In this document: positions 1 through 5,709 of the stretch, in pieces
Numbering within the stretch: position 1 is the first letter of the stretch
Layout: each line of letters begins with the position of its first letter
Assembly: GCA_027065935.1 (NCBI GenBank)
Contig: JAMONI010000265.1
Location: 1-8,931 of the forward strand
Length of the DNA stretch: 8,931 nucleotides
DNA from: Flavobacteriales bacterium
GTDB taxonomy: Bacteria; Bacteroidota; Bacteroidia; Flavobacteriales; Flavobacteriaceae
Direction of reading: 5' to 3'
Position numbers and translations under genes: made by a program
The notes under the pieces: model-generated
What the model was told of the DNA's origin: nothing
Databases searched by the model: none
What the model saw: the letters and a program-made list of their open reading frames with translations, nothing else

Positions 1-1
1 G

Positions 2-193
2 TTTCTCGATGAATTGGAAAAGTTATTTGACATTCTTGCCGCTTTTCCCGAAATTTTTCCCTTAAAGCGAAAAAACTACCGTGAAGCCGTGATGAAAAAA
101 TTTCCCTACGTGGTGGTATATACCGTGGAAGAAAATAAAATATTGATATATGCCTTATTTCATACACATCGTTCCCCCGATGAAAAACCATAA
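2..193 (+). CDS. RelE/ParE-family toxin, C-terminal part (5' end outside window)
   Basis: An open frame enters from the left edge and stops at TAA 191-193, giving 63 visible residues. The visible part has a helix (FLDELEKLFDIL), a PEIFP turn, and then NYREAVMKKFPYVVVYTV and ILIYALFHTHRSP. This order (R/K-rich strand, FPY-x-V-x-Y, short loop, hydrophobic strand, H-x-x-R-x-P end) is the C-terminal signature of RelE/ParE-type toxins, which are usually about 95-100 residues long. About one third is therefore missing. Such toxins normally pair with a small antitoxin just upstream, which would lie outside this window. Whether it cleaves mRNA on the ribosome or poisons gyrase cannot be told from this fragment. 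It lies next to a repeat-rich non-coding stretch, which suits a mobile or accessory locus. Family assignment is fairly sure; activity is unknown. Confidence 0.85.
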   Translation, partial: FLDELEKLFDILAAFPEIFPLKRKNYREAVMKKFPYVVVYTVEENKILIYALFHTHRSPDEKP

Positions 194-245
194 GTAAGAA
201 ATAGAGATACCACGTCAGCTTTTTACTACGCCTCCGGTCACACTC

Positions 246-264
246 CGCCGGTTTTTAGCCGGCG
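246..264. terminator. GC-rich stem-loop after the toxin gene (possible terminator)
   Basis: A perfect 6-bp stem (CGCCGG, 246-251, with CCGGCG, 259-264) encloses the loop TTTTTAG. An imperfect CTC/GAG pairing extends it. It begins 52 bases after the toxin stop codon. No T-run follows the stem on either strand, so it lacks the usual form of an intrinsic terminator and could simply be part of the repeat cluster. Confidence 0.35.
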
Positions 265-313
265 TGAGATAAAACGCCGAAGCCCGCACAACTCACCCCA
301 GAGAATCATCCTT

Positions 314-360
314 TGCGCATTCAACTCAATCGAGGGGTTACCCGTAGGCGGGCGTTTCGT
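314..360. repeat. Repeat module B1, copy 1
   Basis: These 47 bases recur at 733-778. The first 24 (314-337, starting TGCGCATTCAACTC) are identical to the second copy. The rest matches apart from a one-base indel and a few substitutions in TTACCCGTAGGCGGGCG versus CACCCGTAGCCGGGCG. The indel changes the reading frame between copies, so conservation is not at the protein level. Confidence 0.9.
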
Positions 361-423
361 CAAGAATGATTCTTATGAGCGAAGCGAATGTTAGAATCAT
401 TTAGAAACGTCCGGCGTCACGGG
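341..423. repeat. Long imperfect inverted repeat (extended hairpin)
   Basis: The left arm (CCCGTAGGCGGGCGTTTC, 341-358) pairs imperfectly with the right arm (GAAACGTCCGGCGTCACGGG, 404-423). Inside it, AATGATTCT (365-373) pairs perfectly with AGAATCATT (393-401), leaving a 19-base loop. Only the left arm belongs to the repeated module B1. The second module copy lacks the right arm, so it cannot form this hairpin. Confidence 0.8.
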
Positions 424-454
424 TCGAAGATTTATTTGTAGCGCGCTTTTTTTT

Positions 455-501
455 GTTCGTTTTTTTCTAAAAAAACCGGACATAAAATCCGAAGGATTTT
501 A
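455..501. repeat. Repeat module B2, copy 1, with internal stem-loop
   Basis: This segment recurs at 791-833 with the shared core TCTAAAAAA, CCGGACATAAAATCCG and GGATTTTA. The core contains a perfect 8-bp stem (TAAAATCC 483-490, GGATTTTA 494-501) with loop GAA. In this copy an outer stem adds AAAACCG (472-478) with CGGTTTT (511-517), and a further one GATTTATT (429-436) with AATAAATC (518-525). The order B1 then B2 is the same in both copies, but here they are 94 bases apart against 12 in copy 2. Confidence 0.85.
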
Positions 502-538
502 AATGTAGAACGGTTTTAATAAATCCTCTGCGTAACGA

Positions 539-717
539 GAGATTCCTCAGTCGTCCCGATAGCTACCGGGACTTTCCTCGTCCGCAGGATCCCTATGGGA
601 GCATGACAAATGAGATCCCTCGTCGCTTCGCTTTACTCGGGATGACATTGGTCGTTCTTTTAGTCTTTTATTGCCTTCGGGACGCGTATGTCATTCCGAA
701 CGCAAGTGAGGAATCTC
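539..717. repeat. Palindromic intergenic element with inverted ends
   Basis: The outer ends are perfect inverted repeats: GAGATTCCTCA (539-549) and TGAGGAATCTC (707-717). An internal direct relative of the left end lies at 612-647 (GAGATCCCTCGTCGC ... CGGGATGACA), and the right arm 689-717 is the same family inverted (TGTCATTCCGAACG ... GAGGAATCTC). The three related arms resemble the short 'gattcctc ... ggaatgaca' palindromic repeats that I recall being widespread between genes in many bacterial genomes. No transposase and no clear target-site duplication are seen. It could be a REP/BIME-like array or a remnant of a non-autonomous element. Confidence 0.7.
554..571. repeat. 18-bp near-perfect palindrome
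   Basis: TCCCGATAGCTACCGGGA reads almost identically on both strands, with one mismatched pair. It sits inside the left arm of the larger palindromic element, between GAGATTCCTCAGTCG and the later GCATGACA, as if inserted into that repeat. A second small TCCC/GGGA palindrome follows at 590-600. Confidence 0.7.
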
Positions 718-732
718 AATCACAAACCACCC

Positions 733-778
733 TGCGCATTCAACTCAATCGAGGGGCACCCGTAGCCGGGCGTTTCGT
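733..778. repeat. Repeat module B1, copy 2
   Basis: Second copy of the module at 314-360, 46 bases long, with 24 identical bases at its left end (733-756). It begins 16 bases after the right end of the palindromic element and is followed after only 12 bases by module B2 copy 2. It lacks the right arm that makes copy 1 part of a long hairpin. Confidence 0.9.
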
Positions 779-790
779 ATTTTCCGTTGC

Positions 791-833
791 GTTCTTTTCT
801 AAAAAAGCCGGACATAAAATCCGGAGGATTTTA
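791..833. repeat. Repeat module B2, copy 2, with internal stem-loop
   Basis: Second copy of 455-501. The 8-bp stem TAAAATCC (815-822) with GGATTTTA (826-833) is unchanged, while the loop is GGA instead of GAA. The outer stems seen around copy 1 are lost or reduced to three base pairs. Confidence 0.85.
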
Positions 834-921
834 GAGCGGATATAACGGAAGGCAAGTATTTAGTCGCCCGCCACGTTCACCATGCGGATTTATCCTGCGG
901 AAATTGTCAAGAAACGTAAAA

Positions 922-951
922 CAAAGATACGGCAAAGGAGCTAAGTTCCAA
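922..951 (-). promoter_or_regulatory. Bacteroidota-type promoter facing away from pyrD
   Basis: Read on the minus strand, TTG (949-951) is followed by exactly 19 bases and then TATCTTTG (922-929), a full match to the TAnnTTTG -7 element used by the primary sigma factor of Bacteroidota. It would start transcription near 915-918 and run left into the repeat region. No minus-strand gene of any size follows, so it may be a leftover promoter, drive a non-coding RNA, or be chance. Confidence 0.45.
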
Positions 952-985
952 GTATTTGTCCGGGTGGATGAATAAAAAATTTATT

Positions 986-1021
986 TTCATTATGAACTTT
1001 CATTTTTTTGCCTTACTTTTG
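986..1021 (+). promoter_or_regulatory. Possible pyr operon promoter
   Basis: TACTTTTG at 1014-1021 matches the Bacteroidota -7 form TAnnTTTG. The best -33 candidate, TATG at 991-994, is 19 bases upstream but is only a partial match to TTTG. Transcription would start about 10-15 bases before the pyrD ATG at 1037, giving a very short leader with no room for an attenuator. A small inverted repeat (TTCAT 986-990, ATGAA 992-996) overlaps the -33 position and could be an operator, though five base pairs in AT-rich DNA is weak evidence. Confidence 0.35.
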
Positions 1022-1036
1022 TTCAAACCAAGACGG

Positions 1037-2071
1037 ATGTATAAATTTCTTATCCGCCCCTTACTTTTCCTCTTTGACCCGGAAATGGTCCACCACTCGG
1101 TTTTGCGCCTTTTGAAGGCCGTTTTTCATATCCCTTTCATGCCGGTCCTGTTAAGGACTTTTTTTATGCCCCGAAATCAAGGAAAACCCGTTGAAGTTTT
1201 CGGTTTAAACTTTAAAAATCGCGTGGGCTTGGCTGCAGGATTCGACAAAAATGCCGAATATATCGATCAGTTGGCTTTACTGGGATTTTCGCACATTGAA
1301 ATAGGCGCCGTAACTCCCGAACCGCAAAAAGGAAACCCCAAACCCCGTCTTTTTCGTTTGCCTCGAGATAAGGCCCTTATCAACCGGATGGGATTTAACA
1401 ATAAAGGCCTTAAAGTAATTGTGGATAATTTGAAAAAACGAAAATCGGATGTTATTATCGGTGCTAACATCGGAAAAAATTCCGATACGCCCAATGAAAA
1501 AGCTGTTGAGGATTACATGTTGTTATTCAACGAATTACACGATTATGTGGATTATTTCACCGTAAATGTAAGTTGCCCGAACGTTACTGATATGAATAAA
1601 TTACAAGACCGCGACAGCTTATTGGAATTACTCGCGGCATTGCAGAAAATCAACAAAGAAAAAATCAAACCCAAACCCGTTTTACTTAAAATTTCTCCCG
1701 ATTTAACTCGGCCACAGTTGGACGACACGTTGGATATTGTCAAACAAACCGGAATAGATGGCATTGTAGCCGTCAACACCACGGCCTCGAGAAAAAATTT
1801 GACCTCTCCCCCCGGTAAAATTCTTGAATCGGGAAACGGAGGATTGAGCGGATTGCCCTTAAAAGACCGCGCCACGGAAATGATACGCTATATCCGCGAA
1901 AAAACCGGAGGAAAATTACCCGTTATCGGTGTAGGCGGTATTATGAGTAGAGAGGACATGCAAGAAAAACTAAATGCCGGCGCCTCGCTGGTGCAAGTAT
2001 TTACCGGATTGGTATATGAAGGTCCGGGTTTGGTGAAAAAATTAATCGAAGAAAACAATTATTCCGAATGA
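1037..2071 (+). CDS. pyrD: Dihydroorotate dehydrogenase, class 2 (quinone-dependent)
   Basis: Oxidises dihydroorotate to orotate with FMN, passing electrons to membrane quinone. The 344-residue product has the class 2 layout. An N-terminal helical extension (residues 1-45, with FDPEMVHHSVL) forms the membrane and quinone site. A TIM barrel follows with GLAAGFDKNAE (64-74), EIGAVTPEPQKGNPKPRLFRLP (88-109), NRMGFNN (116-122) and GANIGKN (142-148). The FMN phosphate region is NGGLSG (267-272) and GVGGIMS (298-304). At the catalytic-base position the motif is NVSCPNV, with Cys180, where class 2 enzymes are best known to carry Ser. The ATG at 1037 is chosen because MYKFLIRPLLFLFDPE is where the family normally begins. 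The frame stays open to TTG 956, but that extension is low-complexity and would overlap the putative promoter. The stop overlaps the pyrC start (ATGA), implying translational coupling. Confidence 0.95.
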   Translation: MYKFLIRPLLFLFDPEMVHHSVLRLLKAVFHIPFMPVLLRTFFMPRNQGKPVEVFGLNFKNRVGLAAGFDKNAEYIDQLALLGFSHIEIGAVTPEPQKGNPKPRLFRLPRDKALINRMGFNNKGLKVIVDNLKKRKSDVIIGANIGKNSDTPNEKAVEDYMLLFNELHDYVDYFTVNVSCPNVTDMNKLQDRDSLLELLAALQKINKEKIKPKPVLLKISPDLTRPQLDDTLDIVKQTGIDGIVAVNTTASRKNLTSPPGKILESGNGGLSGLPLKDRATEMIRYIREKTGGKLPVIGVGGIMSREDMQEKLNAGASLVQVFTGLVYEGPGLVKKLIEENNYSE

Positions 2072-3336
2072 AACTTTTGCTCAAAAACGGCATAACGCCT
2101 GACGGAATCCGGAACCTGCTTATTGAAAACGATAGAATTGCTTACATCGGGGATGAGGAGATAAGTGCCGACGAAGTCATCGATTTAACCGGAAAACATG
2201 TTTTGCCCGCCATGATTGATCCGCACGTTCACGTGCGGGATTTAACCCAAGCCGAAAAAGAAGACTGGACTTCGGCAAGTAACGCGGCCCTCAAAGGCGG
2301 TATCGCCACCGTATTCGATATGCCCAATACCCTCCCGCCAACCGTCAATTCGGAATATCTCAACCTGAAACGGCGGGCGGCCGGAAAATCCCGTGTCAAA
2401 TACAAATTTAATCTCGGGGTCACGAACTACAATCTGGAAGAAGTGCGCAAAATTTTAGACAGGAAACCTCCGGATATATCGGCTTTAAAGCTTTTTTTAG
2501 CCGGGTCGAGTGCGAATGAATACGTGGAAGAGACAGAGGATATCAAACGCATCTTCGATTTGTCCGCTATTTATGACATTCCCGTTATGATTCATACCGA
2601 AATCCAAAAATGTATTGAAAAATACGCATTACGAATAAAATATCCGGGAATATTAACCCACAACTATATCAGAAACCGCGAATGTGCCAACATAGGCACC
2701 GAATTGGTTATTCGACTGGCCAAAGAAATAGGCAACCGGATTTATATCGTTCACACGTCCACATCCGAAGAAATACAGATGATACGCGAAAACAAAAATC
2801 AAGTGCAGGTATATTGTGAAGTGACGCCGCATCATTTGCTACTCAACGAACAGATATTGGAAACCGTAGGAAATTACGGCAAAGTCAATCCGCCGCTGCG
2901 CACCCTGTCGGACAATGAAGCCCTTTGGGAAGGAATCCGTGACGGCACGGTGGATACCATAGGAACCGATCACGCACCGCATACTTTGGAGGAAAAAAAT
3001 CTCCCTTATACCGAAGCCCCCTCGGGTTTTCCCGGGTTGGAAACCGCTTTGCCCCTGCTGTTGAATGAAGTACGTCTGGGAAAACTTTCTATGCAACGCC
3101 TCGTCCGGCTTACATCAAAACGAACGGCCGAAATCTTCGGCTTGGACGACACGGGCGCTTTGGCCGAAGGAAAAAAAGCCGATTTGGTCGTGGTGGATAT
3201 GAACCGAACCGTCGAGGTGAAACCCGGAAAATTCGCCACTAAAGCCCGGTACAGCCCCTTTGAAGGCATGCCCGTTGTACCCGTGGAAATGACCTTTGTG
3301 GACGGAAAACTTATGTATTTGAAAAACACCGGCTAA
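2068..3336 (+). CDS. pyrC: Dihydroorotase, amidohydrolase family
   Basis: Catalyses reversible cyclisation of N-carbamoyl-L-aspartate to L-dihydroorotate, the third de novo pyrimidine step, in the cytoplasm. The 422 residues fit the longer, type I-like dihydroorotases rather than the roughly 345-residue E. coli type. Metal ligands are recognisable: DPHVHVRD (51-58; His53, His55), His176 in VMIHTE, His229 in YIVHTS, and Asp301 in the signature GTDHAPHTLEEK (299-310). Lys141 in ALKLFLAGSS is the likely carboxylated lysine that bridges the metals; this is by family analogy. The substrate-binding region VNPPLR is at 273-278. The C-terminal strand (ADLVVVDMN, FVDGKLMY) is the usual amidohydrolase beta-sandwich end. 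ATG 2068 overlaps the pyrD stop by 4 bases, and the next gene begins 9 bases after its stop, so it is clearly within the operon. Confidence 0.96.
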   Translation: MKLLLKNGITPDGIRNLLIENDRIAYIGDEEISADEVIDLTGKHVLPAMIDPHVHVRDLTQAEKEDWTSASNAALKGGIATVFDMPNTLPPTVNSEYLNLKRRAAGKSRVKYKFNLGVTNYNLEEVRKILDRKPPDISALKLFLAGSSANEYVEETEDIKRIFDLSAIYDIPVMIHTEIQKCIEKYALRIKYPGILTHNYIRNRECANIGTELVIRLAKEIGNRIYIVHTSTSEEIQMIRENKNQVQVYCEVTPHHLLLNEQILETVGNYGKVNPPLRTLSDNEALWEGIRDGTVDTIGTDHAPHTLEEKNLPYTEAPSGFPGLETALPLLLNEVRLGKLSMQRLVRLTSKRTAEIFGLDDTGALAEGKKADLVVVDMNRTVEVKPGKFATKARYSPFEGMPVVPVEMTFVDGKLMYLKNTG

Positions 3337-3345
3337 ATCCATTAC

Positions 3346-4704
3346 ATGAACATCGAGCAATACATAAGTAAACTTCACGATATAGGCGCCCTTAAATTCG
3401 GTTCGTTCACTTTGAAAAGCGGCGCCGTTTCGCCCTTTTATATCGACCTGCGGGAAATGATTTCATACCCCGAAATGCTAAAGGCCACGGCGGATTTGCT
3501 GGCCGGAAAAATAAGCAACATCCCCTTCGATTATATTTCGGGAGTCCCTTACACGGCATTGCCCGTAGCTACACTTTTGGCCGACAAGCTTAACAAATCC
3601 TTGATTTACATCCGCAAAGAAGAAAAATCCTACGGCACAAAACAAAGTATCATCGGCAAGTACGAAAAAGGAAAAAAATGCCTTCTTATCGATGATTTGA
3701 TTACTTCGGGAGAAAGCATCATGGAAACAGCCGAAAAGTTCAAAAACGCAGGCCTCCATGTGGAAGATGTCGCCGTTATCATCGACCGTAGTGCTCACGG
3801 AACTAAACTTTTGTCGCAACACGGATTTCGCTTGCATGCACTTTTTGATATACACCTGATGACGGATGTACTGGAGCGGTCGGGAAGGATCGATGAGAAA
3901 CGGAAGCAAGATATTCTTGATTTTGCGGAACGTCTTGACAACCGCCGCCCCAAGGTGTATTCCAATGCGTTGACCCGGAGATTGTTGAAGATTATCGAAC
4001 AAAAACAATCCCGGCTTGTGCTGTCTTTAGACGTTGATAATCAACGTGATTTCTTTAATATACTCGAACAAACGGCACCGCATATCGTGATGCTGAAAAC
4101 CCACGTGGACATCCTTTCGGATTTTGATAGTAGCTTTATTGAAAAATTAAAATACTATGCGCACGCCTTCGATTTTATGATTTTCGAGGACCGGAAATTT
4201 GCCGACATCGGTAATACGGTAAAAAAACAATACCGGGGTGGGATATACAAAATTTCACAATGGTCGGATTTTGTGACCGTTCACGGCATTCCGGGAGACG
4301 GCATTCTTAAAGGTTTGTTTGACGGTTTGGAGCAAAAAGCTTCGTTTTTATTGGCCAAAATGTCATCCGAAGGCAATTTGATGAACGACAATTATACCCG
4401 GAAGATTTTGGAAATGGGCCGGAAATATCCCGAAGTGGTAAGCGGTTATATCGGGCACGGACATACGGCGGATGAAATCAAACGTTTGAAAAACAAAATT
4501 CCCGAAGGCCAACTCCTGCTCATGCCGGGTGTCCGTATCAATCCCGGAAAGGATGCATTGGGCCAGCAATATACGGGTGTAGGGGAAGCCGTCCGGGGCG
4601 GTGCCGATTTGATAATCGTGGGACGTGACATTACACGGGCTAAAAACCCGGAAGAAAAGGCAAGGGTATATAAATCGGAAAGTGTGCGCTATGATTACTT
4701 ATAA
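3346..4704 (+). CDS. pyrEF: Bifunctional UMP synthase: orotate phosphoribosyltransferase fused to OMP decarboxylase
   Basis: One 452-residue frame carries both last steps of UMP synthesis. Residues 1 to about 195 are orotate phosphoribosyltransferase: FGSFTLKSG (18-26), SPFYIDLRE (29-37), GVPYTALP (66-73), KEEKSYGTK (91-99) and the PRPP loop CLLIDDLITSGES (112-124). Residues about 207-452 are OMP decarboxylase: Asp229, Lys251 in MLKTHVDIL, the catalytic set FEDRKFADIGNTV (280-292; Asp282, Lys284, Asp287), MSSEGNL (339-345), LGQQY (405-409) and the phosphate-binding IIVGRDI (423-429, Arg427). Most bacteria use separate pyrE and pyrF genes. Here domain order and motifs follow the eukaryotic UMPS protein closely (FEDRKFADIGNTVKKQY is identical to human UMPS from memory), with a shorter linker of about 12 residues. 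Both active sites look intact. It starts 9 bases after pyrC and ends 40 bases before pyrB. Confidence 0.95.
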   Translation: MNIEQYISKLHDIGALKFGSFTLKSGAVSPFYIDLREMISYPEMLKATADLLAGKISNIPFDYISGVPYTALPVATLLADKLNKSLIYIRKEEKSYGTKQSIIGKYEKGKKCLLIDDLITSGESIMETAEKFKNAGLHVEDVAVIIDRSAHGTKLLSQHGFRLHALFDIHLMTDVLERSGRIDEKRKQDILDFAERLDNRRPKVYSNALTRRLLKIIEQKQSRLVLSLDVDNQRDFFNILEQTAPHIVMLKTHVDILSDFDSSFIEKLKYYAHAFDFMIFEDRKFADIGNTVKKQYRGGIYKISQWSDFVTVHGIPGDGILKGLFDGLEQKASFLLAKMSSEGNLMNDNYTRKILEMGRKYPEVVSGYIGHGHTADEIKRLKNKIPEGQLLLMPGVRINPGKDALGQQYTGVGEAVRGGADLIIVGRDITRAKNPEEKARVYKSESVRYDYL

Positions 4705-4744
4705 GCCGGAAAATCGATTGAAATATAAATTTACAAAATAACTC

Positions 4745-5680
4745 ATGAATCAACCCGTAAATTCACCCCAAATGAAACACTTGGTAAGTATGCGCGATGT
4801 CACCAAAGAAGACATGCTGTCGCTTATCGATTTGGCCAGCCGAATCGAAGCGGGACAAATCAAACCCGATTTGTCGGGAAAGTTGGGCGCTTTGCTCTTT
4901 TTCGAACCGTCCACGCGGACCTATTTTTCTTTTGATACCGCCATCAAGCGTTTGGGTGGCAACACGTTGGCCATGACGGGATCGGGGAGTACTTCGGTCA
5001 AAAAAGGCGAATCTTTAGCCGATACTTTAATGACCGTTCGCCAATACGCCGATTTTATCGTCATGCGTCATAAAATAGAAGGCGCGGCACGTTTTGCCTC
5101 AGAAATTTTGGATATTCCCGTAATCAATGCAGGTGACGGAACCAATCAACATCCCACACAAGCCATGTTGGACTTGTATTCCATCCACAAAACCCAAGGC
5201 ACGTTGGAAAACCTGACCGTTGCCATGATCGGAGATCTGCGCTTGGGACGTACCGTGCATTCCTTGGCACAAGCGCTTTCGGACTTTAATCCGAAATTTT
5301 ATTTCGCTTCGCCTCGTCACCTGCAAATGCCCAAATACATTAAAGACGAACTGAAAAACAAGGGGGTGGATTTTGAAGAAGTGGAAGACATCAAACCCAT
5401 CATTCCGCACTTGGACATTATGTATGTAACCCGTATTCAGAAGGAGCGTTTTGCCGTGTTGGAAGACTACGAAAAGGTCAAAGATGCCTATATCATTACG
5501 CCGGAAGTCTTGGAAAATGTAAAGGAAAACTTTAGACTTATGCACCCCCTTCCGCGTGTTAACGAAATCACCGTTGAAGTGGATAAAATGCCTTATGCTT
5601 ATTATTTCCGGCAAGCCCGAAACGGCGTGGTCATGCGCCAAGCCATTATTGCCAAACTGTTGAACTTGGACGTAAACTGA
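4745..5680 (+). CDS. pyrB: Aspartate carbamoyltransferase, catalytic chain
   Basis: Joins carbamoyl phosphate and aspartate to give N-carbamoyl-L-aspartate, the committed pyrimidine step. At 311 residues it matches the E. coli-type catalytic chain. The carbamoyl phosphate loop is FFEPSTRT (52-59), the 80s loop is STSVKKGES (82-90; Ser84, Lys87), then MRHKIEGAAR (107-116) and HPTQAMLDLY (136-145). The aspartate domain has GDLRLGRTVHS (163-173), VTRIQKERF (228-236) and HPLPRVNEI (267-275). STRT is followed by Tyr60, where most relatives have Arg or Leu-rich STRTRLSF; this does not remove a known catalytic residue. The start could instead be Met10 or Met16, since MKHLVSMRDVTKED is where archaeal relatives begin, but ATG 4745 leaves the shortest gap. 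A regulatory chain gene follows, indicating an allosteric catalytic/regulatory holoenzyme. Confidence 0.96.
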   Translation: MNQPVNSPQMKHLVSMRDVTKEDMLSLIDLASRIEAGQIKPDLSGKLGALLFFEPSTRTYFSFDTAIKRLGGNTLAMTGSGSTSVKKGESLADTLMTVRQYADFIVMRHKIEGAARFASEILDIPVINAGDGTNQHPTQAMLDLYSIHKTQGTLENLTVAMIGDLRLGRTVHSLAQALSDFNPKFYFASPRHLQMPKYIKDELKNKGVDFEEVEDIKPIIPHLDIMYVTRIQKERFAVLEDYEKVKDAYIITPEVLENVKENFRLMHPLPRVNEITVEVDKMPYAYYFRQARNGVVMRQAIIAKLLNLDVN

Positions 5681-5709
5681 TTTGAAAATTAACACTAAAA
5701 CCCAATGGC

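Larger units (their letters stand above)
194..1036. other. 843-base gene-free, repeat-rich intergenic region
   Basis: No convincing gene lies between the toxin fragment and pyrD. The region holds a GC-rich stem-loop (246-264), two copies of a repeat module (about 314-501 and 733-833), a long imperfect inverted repeat (341-423), a palindromic element (539-717) between the module copies, a leftward promoter-like sequence (922-951) and an AT-rich tract leading into pyrD. The 80-codon frame at 603-845 runs straight through these repeats and is not believed to be a gene. Positions about 846-920 show nothing beyond a short GGAT/ATCC palindrome. Confidence 0.8.

Noticed and set aside
440..454. GCGCGC followed by eight T's, resembling a terminator
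   Set aside because: The GC part is a loopless palindrome (AGCGCGCT) that cannot form a useful hairpin, and no gene ends nearby.
314..833. CRISPR-like array
   Set aside because: There are only two module copies, with unequal spacing, an unrelated element between them and no cas genes nearby.
603..845. 80-codon plus-strand open frame
   Set aside because: It is made of the palindromic element followed by repeat modules B1 and B2. The other module copy has a frame-shifting indel and an early stop, so nothing is conserved as protein. No family is recognisable.
956..1036. TTG-initiated N-terminal extension of pyrD
   Set aside because: The extra 27 residues are low-complexity (Phe, Leu, Lys), relatives begin at MYKFLIRP, and the stretch overlaps the best promoter candidate for the operon.
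3478..4008. 176-codon minus-strand open frame
   Set aside because: It lies entirely opposite the OPRT half of pyrEF, a clear conserved gene, and its translation resembles no family.
5099..5695. 198-codon minus-strand open frame
   Set aside because: Antisense to pyrB, rich in Phe, His and Val as expected of a shadow frame, with no recognisable motif.
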